DNA of 64,000 nucleotides, from positions 2,045,501-2,109,500 of the forward strand of contig JAGYVD010000008.1 in assembly GCA_021209875.1 (NCBI GenBank), given 5' to 3'. The notes beneath the pieces were generated by a model. The model saw only the letters and a list, made by a program, of their open reading frames with translations, had not been told where the DNA came from and searched no databases. Of this stretch, positions 38,918 through 52,141 are shown in pieces (position 1 is the stretch's first letter; each line of letters starts with the position of its first letter). Origin of the DNA: Rosellinia necatrix. Its lineage: Eukaryota; Ascomycota; Sordariomycetes; Xylariales; Xylariaceae. The position numbers were made by a program, and so were the translations under genes.

Positions 38918-41038
38918 TCAGTTGGGACTGTAGTGAGTGATTTCAACCTGTAACCCTTTTATGAACACAAGAGCCCTGGACATATATTCAAAGATGGATC
39001 AGTAATTGCGCGGTTAAATAGGTATCCAACAGGGGTAATCTTACCCGCAATGCTCAGTGATTTTTGCATCATCAGTAAGCTTAAAGTTGTAGCGCATTAC
39101 AAGAGTACCTATTAACTTTTCCATCTCAAGCCAGCTAATGTCTAGTACTATTAGTCGGCGTTCTCAATGTCTAGGGCTTCAAAATGATGAACTTACGGCG
39201 TCCAATACATGTTCTAGTCCCCCCACCAAACCCGAAGAAGAAGCGCTCTGGTGAGCAAGCACGGTTAGCACATTCAAGTTGTGTAAGTTTGACCTATAAA
39301 CACACTTAGTTCTGTAGCCTTTTCCTTATCTAGCCATCTTTCAGGACGGAATTCCTCGGCATCTGGCCCCCAGATTTCAGGTGTTCGATGTATCACCCAG
39401 GGACTGGTTCCAACCACCATCTGAATACGACCGTTAGCGGCTCACCCTGTGAGCATATGATATCTAAGCGCCCATAATTCCAACTGGGTAACGCCCGTTA
39501 TTGTGTACTTACACCCCCTGGTATGTGTTTACCGCCGATGGTCATCCCCTCGGATGGTACATCTCTGTCCATTACGAATGCCAGGGACGGGAATACTCTC
39601 ATGCCTTCATAGATAATGGCTTGTAGGTATGGCGATGACTTGGCTTCTTCGCTGCTGACTATGCCTCGCGAATTTGAATGACGCTCTCGTAACTCGGCTC
39701 TTAGTGTGTCCACAACGTGCGGGGAGCGAACAAGATAGAGAAATATAGCACTCATAGCAATTGCTGTGGTGTCAGATCCCGCAAAAACGTTCGTAGTCAT
39801 CATAAAAGTGATAGATAAATCATCGCTAATACACTGCGTTAGCATATCGATGTAAAACTGTTCGAGGTGGCGACGAACGGTTGACTTTTCGTTGCTTGCG
39901 CATGAAAAAGTTGCCCTACAATGTCAGTACCTTCCTGCCCCTTCCGACCATTGACTTGCTCCTTCGAAAATTCAAAGAAATATCCATGTCTATCATTCAG
40001 AGCGAGCCAGTTTCCGAATATTGGCATAATGAACCTTTGGTGGAACTTGAAAAACCAGCGAGCATGCATCAGCCAAGCCGCGCTGTTCATAGCCCGCTGG
40101 ATGCGCTCAAAAATGCCATTGTCTGACCCCGATGACTGGAAAGATACGGGTCAGTATTTGAGTGAGTTTTCTCCATTAGCTCTCGTATTTGAAAAACAGG
40201 TAGGGTCTCCGACATGTTGAATTGCGGGAAATAATCGACTATCGGCTGAAGTTAGGCGAAACTGTGCTACTCACAACGAACCCGAATGGCTTGCTAAACG
40301 ACACAATGCCGATGACATCAAATGCGTATAATTGAATCCAAAACCCCAGGTCAATAGTTTGAGATGAGGTGGCGAAGTTGTCTAGCTTTTCCAGCAAAGT
40401 TTCCGTTAGCTCATTGATTAAAGGCTCAAAGCGCTTCGTTGATTCCATCGAATACGGGCGCGCCACCACCCTTCTCTGTGCGGCGTGTATCTTTTCATTT
40501 CGTTCGTTCGCCAAGTCAAACGGCCGTGTTCCCTGGATAACTGAGTAACAAGCCCCTTTTGGAAACGTATTGGTGACACCTGTGAGGGTGTCAGCCGCTG
40601 TGAAATTGTTGTGCGGTTCCTCTAAGTCGTGTTTAGGATCTGCTTACTATAGATCCGGCGAAAAGCATCCGGATCTCCTATACATCTAGAACTAGTCAAT
40701 TCTGTCACGTTATTCCGTGGCCACGGGGCAGAGGAGAAGGCGACTTACAGCTCGTTTGGTCCTATTCGAACCACAGGCCCATATTTGCGATGTAGGTCGA
40801 CCAGATCACGATGCCAAGTACCCTTGTACATGCCATATGCACGCCAAATCTTAGTTACCTTGGCAGACAGCGGTCCGGGGAAAGACGCTAAAGGGGAGAA
40901 GAAGCATTGGTAGATGACATAAGTGCATGCCCCGGCAAGGATTGCCGCTAGGAACGATGCCGAGAACGATACTGGAACCGGGCCCAAAATTTGTAAAAAC
41001 ATGGTGGAGAATTCCGTCAGGATGTGCCTAGGGAGCAT
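38918..41038 (-). CDS. Cytochrome P450 monooxygenase 2, pisatin-demethylase-like
   Basis: Nine exons give 510 aa: 40749..41038, 40648..40685, 40275..40597, 39920..40135, 39513..39857, 39306..39420, 39197..39247, 39045..39141 and 38918..38975. Near the N-terminus lies a membrane helix (ASFLAAILAGACTYVIY) and FFSPLASFPGP. Motifs: FAGSDTT at 314-320, ExxR as Glu373-Arg376 (YEGMR), FRPERW, and the haem loop FGGGTRTCIG with Cys456. The helix I region TTNVFAGSDTTAIAM and WRAYGMYKG-type N-terminus recall the pisatin demethylase-like group. The 62-nt intron 39858..39919 and the 139-nt intron 40136..40274 were chosen because they keep frame and family alignment; the first is the least certain join. 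The last two exons are short but give the usual C-terminal strand (ALVFIKGLQVEI). It likely acts in the same terpenoid pathway. Confidence 0.88.
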
Positions 41039-43170
41039 TATTACGGGCAGCTCTTCGAGTTTGTCTTGTAGAATTTACTGTAGACTATATACGGCGGACT
41101 GTCGACACTTGAGCCGGGGTTGACGTTCCATCTGGATGTCCAGGGCTAGCCCTCCCCCTGCATGCAATCACCAATGAATTCACCGTTGCCGGCACAATTA
41201 GACGTTAGACTCGGGGTGTCCTTCGCTAGCGTGGAACGCTGGTATTTTTGCTCAATCTGGATTGTCGATGGACCACAAGGGGAAAATGATGCTTTGAACG
41301 AATATACCAAGACGGAGTTAAGGCAGCTCGCATTAATTATATGCCAATCTGTTCTATAGCTGTCCAATGGCGTTTTCACGTATAGTGAGTGGAGTTTACG
41401 AGACGTGCAGGCTGTGTACATAAGCAACGGTCCCTTGTCAGTCATAACCCGTTTTAGCAAGCCCGGGATAGCAAGGATAAGTACAGCGTTTTCGGGGCTA
41501 AATACTTTCTTTACAGGTTCTTTCCCGTTTAGGCGATGAGAAGCCCCAGTCCGTGGCTGTGATTCGGGGCAGGCAACAACAATATTCTGATGAGCCTCCT
41601 GATGAAATCGTGCCGTTAAGGAAGAGGCGGGGTAGAAAAATAAGCAGGGTTGCTATGTATACACGGATCTAGGCAAGGATGTCCACAGTTAGTTGTTGTG
41701 ATTAGTTGCGACAAGGGTAGCATTTATGGGAATGGGTTAAGTCAATGAACCGGAAATTAATTTGGCGTAGCCTGAACTTTTCTACTATATACGACGGGTA
41801 GATAGAAGGGGGGTAAAGGGAATTTAGTAATTGACTGTCTAGGAGTTACTGATCGCGGATCCTACGAATTGTCACGGCGAAATCAGGCGTGGTATTCTAG
41901 TGATAGCAAGGCAATTGTAGAGATGTCAAGGATATGGAAGCCGCCAGATTTCGACATATCGCTATCCTAACTATAAGGATCGAATTCTGGGCTTAACAAC
42001 GTTAGACTTTGCTTTGAGTAGTATCGTGGTATTGTTAGCGCTGGTGTTCTCTCCTGTGACGATAGACCGCCGATTAATTCCTAAGCACGCCAGAGTTGCC
42101 ACCCTGCGATTTATGAATGCAGGTGAAACCATTTAGAGAGCAGAGCTAAACATGAGAGCCCAGATTGCTTCCCATTTCTATTGAGATGAGACTGCATGTT
42201 AAGATGGCCGGTCCTGAAACACGAAATCCGGATTAGTGTTTTGAGCGGCACATACGTCATGGGATAATAACAGAACAGAAGTTGATCGAGCCACCCGCCT
42301 CGTGAGCCCATCTTTGGGGATCTATGATGCTATTACTTATAGAGCATGTATTCATATGAGCGTCAGTCTAAACAAAGCTCACCCGGCTACAGACGCAGGG
42401 TCGACAATAGATACCCTATCCGTTGATCCTCACGAGCTCATGGTGAGTCCGCAAAACAACCTGAGGAAAAGTTAGGCCGACCAAAAATCGGTGGGCTAAA
42501 TCTAGACCTGTAGCGATTGAAAGCGAAGTTGTAGAAGGGATGGAGACCTAGTAATTGACATGGACGTCTACCGTAGTAGGTAACCACTCGACACTGTGGG
42601 TCGTACCCCCCCTTACAGACCCGACTAAAATGGGTTAAAGGGTTATAAGATCCGAAAGTGAACGATACAGGTTTCAAACAACGAAGTGTGTATTTATACG
42701 TACGACTACTGACCTGACGGTGTTTAGGCTTCGTTTTAGCGACATATTTTCAACCGTGAATCCGCCCAGGAATTGCTAAAGGCAATATGAAGTTTCAAGG
42801 AATCAAATAGCAGGTATGGTGAGACAGAATCTATTGTGGCTTTGAAATAAATGACCGTGATAGTAATAAAAAGCTGATTGGAGTGTGGGGTGCGTACAAG
42901 CACACGATTTTGGGAGGTATATGACAGGCACTATTAATTGCAGGCCGTCCACAGCAAATAAAATGATATATTTACACTCATGGCGACATTTCGCCGAGTT
43001 TTAGTTCACGTCACATGGTAATGTAAGCTTGAAACTACAAACTTGATTGACTATATCCACCGTAATATATGTTTTCCAGTCGGTGTTGTGTCTATCTTCT
43101 AGGCTTCCCAAAGGAAGTCTTCCTTGAGAACCTTTCCGTAAGGAAGGTATCTTGGGATCCTCATGTATAT
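41039..43170. other. Island edge without a confident gene
   Basis: The left end holds the promoter of P450 2. The right arm of the degenerate direct repeat lies at 42508..42620. A stop-free run ending in RKRRGRKISR (41517..41672), preceded by an acceptor-like CTTTACAG, could be a gene relic but has no start. Composition stays balanced until the AT-rich block begins shortly after 43171. Confidence 0.5.
42508..42620 (+). repeat. Degenerate direct repeat, right arm, flanking the terpene island
   Basis: Same orientation as 30808..30905, sharing the two conserved blocks given there. The two arms enclose the tRNA, the terpene cyclase and both P450 genes. Confidence 0.6.
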
Positions 43171-44426
43171 TGATTAGGTTCTACTAAGGTCAGGGCTCCA
43201 CCACCCAACTTCCCCTTCTATAACCCTAACTCTTAGGCATATTAGGCTTAAAATAGCTCTGAATTTGTTTATTAGAATAAAAGAAAAAATAATAGATTAA
43301 ATATTTTAATATTAAAAAAACGTTTAAAAGCTGTAATAATATTATATTTATAACGATGTTTTTTTGTTTTAAAGCTAATAACGCAATAAAAAATATATAA
43401 ACTAAAGTTTTATTTTTAATAATTATATAGATTAAATTTTCTAGCGATATAAATAATATTATAATTTTTAGTTTACTATTAATTTATATTTATATTAAAT
43501 TAAACCTGCAACTTTTTTTAAAAAAATAAGCTAGAGCTAATATAACAAGCATTTTTTTGCTTTTAAAAAAAAAGATCGTTTAACATAAGCTATGCTTTTA
43601 TTTATAGCGTTTTAAACGTAAAAAAAAAAAAAAACTTTAGTTAAACCGATTTAAATTTAAAATTAAGCCAGGTTTAGCTTGTTTAAAAATTTAAACTTAA
43701 ATTTTAAGTCTGTTAAAATATATAAATTATTTTTATAATTTAATTAATAACAAACTAGTTTTTAAAATTAATTAAAAATAAATTATAATAATATTTTATA
43801 ATAATTTTAAACTAATAAATTTAATTAAGCTATAAATAAAAATATATATATTTTAAATATAATTATAGTTTTATATATAAACTAAAAAAAATATTATAAT
43901 ATAAATAATATTTTTAAATTAAAAATATATAAAAATAATATTTTTATTTTTTTTAAAATATTTACAGTTTTAATATTATTTTAAATATAATTTGTTTTAT
44001 TTTTATTTTTTTATTAATAAGTTATGCTTATATTAAAAACGTATTAATTTTAATATTAAAAACTTTTATATAAATGTTTTTATAATTTTTATTATAATTT
44101 AAAATTAAAGTTAATATATTTAAAAATAATTATATTTTTAATAAATATTAAATATTTTTAAATATATCACGTAAATATTATAAAAATAAAGGTGTTTAAA
44201 TAATATATTATTAATATAAATAAAAAAAGCTTTTAAAATTTAATATAAATTTTTAATAAATAAATTAAAAATAAAAAAACTATATATAAGCTAAACAAAA
44301 ATAATTTTTATAAAAAAACTTTAATTTTTATTTAAATTTAAACAATATTTGTTATAAAAATACAACTAAAACTAATTAAAACATGTTTTTAAGTTTTTTT
44401 TAATAAAATATATATTTAAACCTGTG

Positions 44427-44629
44427 TGATAGAGTCCCCGAGGGGGCCTGTATTAATCGAGCCAACGGCTCGTGTATTATTAGATTAGATAGGTTGTATA
44501 GGCTACGGCTGGCAACAGGTGGCCTACGGCCACTTCTGCAGGGGTTAATTTTAGACTTATTAAAATTCCTTATTTAGCAGAGGAATTAATAAAGGCATTT
44601 TTTTTTTTATTTTTATACTAATTTTTTTA
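44427..44629 (+). repeat. 5' LTR of the 7.7-kb element
   Basis: 203 bp from TGATAGAGTCC. Its outer part keeps C and G (including GTCCCCGAGGGGGC and GTGGCCTACGGCCAC palindromes); its inner part is RIP-mutated. Confidence 0.88.
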
Positions 44630-47600
44630 AAGTAGTATATTTACGCAACCGATAGATCTTGTTATTAAATTAAACTAATATTATTTTTTAGATCTTTTAA
44701 AGTCGAAAGATTTTATTTGTAGCCAAAGATTTAAACGTGCGCGCTTTAATCTGGCTATAATTAAACAATTAACGTAGACGGAACGCTATTTTAGCAATTA
44801 TTTTTTTTTATATAAATTATATACTTTGCTAAAGCTTATAAATAAGTAGTTATTAAAAAAATGTTTAATAGTTTATTTTTATATTTTAAAAGTTATTATT
44901 ATTAAAGTTATATATTTAAGCGTGCCTAATAACCGAGGTTTATTTAAATTTATAAACGTAGTAAATTATTTATTTTTATTTATTATTAAAAAAAAATATT
45001 AATAAATATGTTTATTAAACAACTATAAATATATATATTATAGTTAAAAGCTGGAATTTTTTAAAAAATAGCTTTATTATCTTATTTTTTTACGCGCGTA
45101 GTTTATTTTGTTTTATTTTTTTTATAGCTTTTAAATTATAAGTTAATAAACTAAAAACAACAGCTAATAATATTTATATATAAAAATAATTATTTAAACA
45201 TATTATATATATATTTAAATATTTTTTTAATAATACGTTTAATTTTTTTAAGCTTGTAATAATATTACGTTATTATGCTCCGTTATATATATTAAGCTTA
45301 AATATAAGCGACTTTAGAAAGATTTTAGCAGAATATTCTAAATTAATACGATTTTTACTTAAAGATATACCGCTGTTAAAATAATTTAGCCCGGACTAAA
45401 AAACTGTCGATTATTTTTTAAAACATTAAAAATAAACTAACGTTTTAATTAATATTTTATATAAAAATATAAAAACTATAAAAGTATTTTTTAATTTAGT
45501 TTTAAAATTAATTAAGCAGGTTTAAAAGTTTTTAAACTTTTAAAAACACCGATATTAAATCTTTAATAATGCAGAATTTAAAACTACAGCCGACTAAAAA
45601 CAATATTAAAGCTAATAAAGTTGTAAATCGGTTATTTAAAACAAGGCCTGCCGACAAAATAAAAATAAAGCTGTTATATTAACCAGTGTTTAAATAGCTA
45701 ATATATAAAATATAACTATAAATGCTTTAAATAAATTAAATATTGCAACTATTATATTTTTTTTATATGTTTTATTAAATAAAAACTTCTTTAGAAAAAA
45801 TAATAACTTAAAACTTTTTATTAAACATTAAAACAATTTTTATAAGCGCTATAATAATAAAAACAAAAACAACAACTGCTGTTGTAATAAAAACTATAAT
45901 AACAACAATTTATTTAACTCTTTTAATTTAAATAGTTCTAATAATAATAAATATAGTTATGCTGCATTAAGCTAATAAAAATAGTTTATATTAAATATAG
46001 CAGCTAAAACAGAAAAAATATATATAAAATTAAATAAAATAATATTAGTATTTTTAATTTAAAATAAAAAACTTCGATAATAAAAATATATAGCTAATAA
46101 AAAAACATAATTTATATAAACGTTTATTTTTTATTAATTATATTAAGTTATTACTAAAAATAAAAACATTTAAGCTTTAAACGCTTAATAGATAATTAAT
46201 CTATTTAATTATTTATTAGCTAAATTAGCTTTATTATAATAAAACAATAAAGTTTATATAAATAATTAACATATATAAAAAAAACAGGCTTAAATATATT
46301 GCTTAAAAAATTATAAAAAAAATTTAAAATATAAGCTGGTAAAACGTTCTAAAAGTTTATAAAAAAAAAACTTATTTTAAAAAATATTGCAGAAAATTAA
46401 AACGTATTTTTTTAGTTTATTTAACGTTAAATATAATATATTAAAGCTATAAAAACGCTATAAAAAAGCAATAAAAACTAATATAAAATTATAGAAAATA
46501 TTTACGATTAATAAAAAACGTAATTTTAAATTATATTTAACTTTTAAATTAAAAAAACTTTAGCTAATTATATATATAAAATAAAAACAGCTAACATAAG
46601 CTAAAGCATAAAACTAAAAAATATATTTAAATATTAAACTAAAAATAATATTAGCAAATTTAATATTAGCTATTAAAACAACTTGTTAAAAAAGCTATAA
46701 TTATTAACTTAATTAAAAAAAACGTTAATTAAATAATAAATATCTTAAAGATTAAAGCCGAAATAGCTGCAAACATAGTTATAAACAGTACTAAAGCTAG
46801 AATAAAAATCGCAACAACTAAAGTAGCAGCCGCAAAAAAAGCCGCAAGCATTAAAACTAAAACTATAATAACTATTAAAAAAATTAAAAAAACAATTAAA
46901 AACTAAAAAATTATAATCAAAAACGTAACTAAAAATATAACTATAGTTATAATTAAAATTAAAATTATAAATATTTAAATTATAAAAACTATAATTAAAA
47001 TTAAAAAAAAAACAACTAGCGTTTATTTTATATATATTTTATAAATAATAGTATAAATAAATAAAAAACTAAACAAAATAACAATAAAAAACGCGCTTTT
47101 TTTTATTTAGTACTAGACTTAGCTTTTACTTGTTATTAATACTATTAAATTTATAAATTAAAAATTATTTTAAAATTATATATAAAAAATATAACTTTTA
47201 TATTAAATTAAAAAAATCACAACATTTTTTCTAATTGCACGTAAAAACATACTTATAAGTACTGCTTTTAAAAACTATTTTTATATAACTAATTTTTAAG
47301 CATTTATAAAATTATATTAAAGCTAAAAATAAAACTATTAAATAGACTAAAACTAAAAATAAAACTATTAAATAAAAAAAAAATAAATTATAATATATTA
47401 AAAACACGCTTTAACGTAATATATAAAACAGTTAATAATATTTTTAACTATAAAATTTTTATAATTAAAGCGTTAAATATTAACAACAGATATAATAAAG
47501 CCTTCTAATTAAATTATATATATTTACAGATTAATACTAAGCTGTTTTTAATTAAATAAGACTAATAAATTTATATTAACTTAAATACTAAAAAATTATT

Positions 47601-50600
47601 ATTAGTAAATTTTTTTAAACATTTTAATATATAAAACTGCTTTTAACTAAATTAAGTTTATTATTTTAAAAATAAATCGGTTAAACTTAAAAAAAGGTAA
47701 GTTTACTTTTTATATTAAAAAATAAATAGAACTAAAAAACTTAAAATATTTAAATATATAAAAAAATAAGTAATAAAAAACTATTTAAAACTAGAAATAC
47801 TACTTAGCAACAATTTTTATATTTATATAAAGCTATAATTAATTATAGATCGGAAATATTTACTTGCTAAACTAAAAAATAAATAAATTTATAGTCTTAT
47901 TTAATATATTTATTTATAGTTGTAAATATATATAGAAAATTACTAATTAAAAAGCATAAAACTATAAAACAAAAAAAAAGCTTATTTTATAATAAAATAT
48001 AAACTTCTATTAAATAATAAAAGCTTCTGTTTTATAGCTATATATAAAAACAATATATATAATATAATTAATGCTAAAACTTTTAAAATAGTACTAATAG
48101 TAAACATTTTAATAAAAACCGTTAAAATTTATAAAAATATTAAGCTAGGTTAAATTTAAAAAAGTAAAAATAGCAGAATATATATAAGCTTTTAAAAATT
48201 AGTAATAACAACTTTTATAGTTGTAGCTATTGTTTTATTATTAGTAAAAACAGCTCTAGCTAAAACTAATAAATAACTTTTAATAAATATAACTATAATA
48301 ACTAATATAAAGTTTAAACTAAATCTTTTATTAACTGCAGTAATAATTAATATAATATTAAATATAAAAATAGTTATATATTTAAATAAAATAAATTATA
48401 TATTAAACTTTATAATAACTTTTATAATAAACATGCAAACAATTAACACGTTTAATACTATATAAAAAATATTAAATATAAAATAATACGTTTAAATATA
48501 TTAATAGAAAATACTTTTTTATAAACGCTATATTTAATATAATAATTAATTTAAAAGCTTTAAAAACTTTAAGCTAAACTTTTAATATTAAAAATAAACC
48601 TAAAATTAAAAATATATACTTTTTTTAAGTATTAAAAACTAAGCGATTTTTTAAAACTATTATTAAAAAAATATTTATATATATGCTAAAAAACGTTTAA
48701 AGCTTTTTAATTTATTAAAATAGTTATATTTTATAATATCTAAATAAATCGTAAAAAATAAATATTTTATAAAAAAGCAACTTAAAGTATTTTTTATTAA
48801 TAATTAATAAAAACTAAATTAAATTTAAAATAGTACTTTTTAATAAACAAAATATAAAAATATTAAATAACATTTATAACAAGCTATATAAAATAGGTCG
48901 ACTATAATAAATAAATAAACTAATATTTTTGCTTACTTTGTTTTTATTATATAATAAAAATATATAGAGTTAATAAAAACTAAATAATAGTTAATCTTTA
49001 ATAATTTAATAAAATAATAGTTTTAAATAATTATTTATTATTTTTATAAAGCAAAATAATTAAAAGCTTATTAAACAAAAATATATTATAATTATTAATA
49101 CAACAGGATTTTTTATTAATTTTAATATATTTTAAATTTAAAAATATATTTATAATAATTAGTTCTTATAACTTAAAACGATTTAACGTAGCATTAATAA
49201 AATATAATAATTTTTAAATATATATAAAAATATATAGATTAACTGCTGCATAAATATATATATTATTATTAATGTTTTATTAATAACGTTATTATATACT
49301 TTAATAATTATAAAAATTATTTTAAATATTTTAAAACAATTTTTATATTATTTCGTAAAAAAACATTATAATATTTTTTATAAAATTTTTATTAATTATT
49401 TATCTGTAAAGCTTTTTAAATTTTATATAAATATTTTAAAACTATTAATTACTGCTAAACAAATATAAGTATTTTAACAGTTAGTTTTTTAAAAACGTTA
49501 TAAGCTTTTAAAAATATTTTAAAACAAGCAGATTTTTTATAATTTAATTTTATATTATGCTTAGTTAGCAGAACTACTATAAAATTAAAAACTAACTTAT
49601 TAGCTAAAAATATAAAAAAAAAGATTTTAAACAAAAAAACATATTTATTATATTTATAACATATATTATAAACTAATAAAAACAGAAATAGCTTTGTTTA
49701 AAACTATTTAAAATATTATCTGCTAAAAAACAATTTTATAATATTATAATTTAAAAAAACTGCTTTTTTTATAAATAAATAAAACTAAAAAACATAGTTT
49801 TAAAGTTATATTATTTTATATAAGCAAAAATATAATTAAAGTTTAAAAGTTTAATTTTATTAATATAAATAAAATTAATTATATATTTAAGTTATAGTTT
49901 ATTGCAAGCTAAAACTAAATATAAACTATTTAAATTAAAAATAGCTTATTTTATTTAAGCTGCTAAAAACTATAAATAGTAGTTTAATTTAATAAAAACA
50001 ATATAATTATATTTATAAACTATTTAATAATTAAAAATATAATCGATTAAATATTATTAAATATAGCTGCTACAGATTATATAAACATTTAATTAATTAA
50101 TTTTTAATATATTTTTTAATATAAATTTTAAATATATTATTTATTAAAAAATTAAACTATGTATTAAATATATTAAATAGATTTAAATTAATATAAAACG
50201 TTATAAATAAAACAAGCAAGTTATAAAAATTAAAAAACTAGCAATATTAAACTTAATATAAAACGTAGTAAAATATATAATAGAAGCAGTAATAAGTAAT
50301 AAATAAAAAACAAAATTTAAAAAAGTTATTAAATTAATATATAATATAATAAAATAATAAACAAGCTAAATATTTTAAAATTTCGCCGAAATAATAAAAA
50401 CGTTATAACATTTTTTAAACTTAAGCATTTTTTTTTATTATAAATAGTTTAATTTATAATTAATATTAAAAATAAAACAATTATATATTTTATATAATAT
50501 AATTAAACAAATATTTAAAGCTATATATAATAATAAATATTACGCCGGTTTAAAAAATAATAAAAATCTTAAAAGTTTTTTATTTACTGCAAGTTTTAGT

Positions 50601-51938
50601 TAATTAAAAATATATTAAATACTGTTTAAATTATAATTTTAATCGTATAAACCGATTTAAACTAATAAAAAGCTTTAAACTAATATATTTAAAAAACATG
50701 TTGCTTATATAAACAATAATAATTGATTTTATATTAAAACTACTTTTAATAAACATTAAAAATATTTTATAGCAGTTAATAAATAAAAATATTATAGTAT
50801 ATATAATTATATAATAATAATATTATATTATATATTTAAACAAAGCTTGTTTATTTTTAAAAATAAAAATATATAACTAAAAACTAAGTTAATATATTTA
50901 TAAAATAATTATTAATAAGCGATTAAAAATTTTTAAAAAATTATTTTTAATTAAAACTAAAAGTTTATATTTAACTTTTAAAAAAATATAAAAAGCTTTA
51001 GGCATAAAACTATTAATAACTACAGCTTATTATTTTTAAAATAATAAATTATTAAAAAAAAAACTAAACAGTTAAATTAATAATATGTTATTATAACTTT
51101 AAAAACTTTAAGTTTAATTAAGTTAATTTATATTTAATATTATAATAAAACTTTAATACTGCGTAGTTATAAGCAATATAGTTTATTTTATATAAACAGC
51201 TATTTAGATTTAAATTATTAGAACTTTTAAACTTTATTATTAATTAGTTTAATTAACTAAACATAAAATAAATAAAAACTTTAAAAAACTATTTTAAATA
51301 AAACGTTAAACTAGCAATAAATTTTGCTGCAGCATAAACTAAAAAATATTATAATAATAAACATTATATATTATAATTTATTTCTAGCAAAAAATATTAT
51401 TATATTTATATAATAAATATTATTTATTAAACAAGCTTTTAAAAAAATACTTATAATAACACGCGAAGTTTTAAACAATAAAAAAAAAAATCAGAGACTT
51501 AGCTTATAAATTAAATTTTTTAAAATACTATAAAATTTATTTAGTAATATTAATAGCTTATTTAAAATGTATACGCAGCTAAAATAATTTTTTTAAACAA
51601 ACTAAACTAGCGCTTAAGCTAATAAAAACTAACTAATATAAATATTTAGATAATAATAATAAAAAAATATATAAAATTAAACAAATTTTTAAACACTGCG
51701 TTAATAAAAAAAAAAAAAAATTTAATTATTTAATTAAATAACAAAGCTAAAAATATAAACATAACTAATAATATACTAAAAACTAACTATATTATTTAAA
51801 AAAAATAATAAACGACTATTAAAAAAAAAACAGCCCCTGCTTTAAAATAAAAAAAAAAATTAAGCGTAAAAAACAGCCCCGTAAAACAACTTAACGCATT
51901 ACTAAAAATAATAGCTGTTTTTTTATCCGCCAGCATTT

Positions 51939-52141
51939 TAATAAAGTCCTTAAAAAAGCCTGTATTAATCAAGCCAACAGCTTATATATTATTAGATTAG
52001 ATAAGTTGCACAGGCTACAGCTGGCAACAGGTGGCCTACGGCCACCCTTGCAGAGGTTAATTCTAGACTTACTAAAATTCCTTACTTAGCAAAGGAATTA
52101 ATAAAGGCATCTTTTTTTCTACCCTTATACCAATCTTCTTA
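51939..52141 (+). repeat. 3' LTR of the 7.7-kb element
   Basis: 203 bp, gap-free partner of 44427..44629. Here the inner part (5' end) is RIP-mutated and the outer part (3' end) keeps C and G, opposite to its partner. Confidence 0.88.

Larger units (their letters stand above)
44427..52141 (+). mobile_element. LTR retroelement, 7.7 kb, RIP-degraded
   Basis: LTRs of 203 bp each (44427..44629 and 51939..52141) flank an AT-saturated interior. The 5-bp target duplication is CTGTG at 44422..44426 and CTGCG at 52142..52146, differing by one C-to-T change. The TGATTAGG element continues across the site once this insertion is removed. No gag or pol frame survives, so copia or gypsy type cannot be stated. 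Confidence 0.85.

Noticed and set aside
41162..41359. 65-codon plus-strand open frame beside P450 2
   Set aside because: No family resemblance; overlapping open frames exist on the other strand.
41517..41672. Stop-free run ending in RKRRGRKISR, possibly an AT-hook regulator relic
   Set aside because: No start codon or upstream exon could be found; one basic run is not enough to call a gene.
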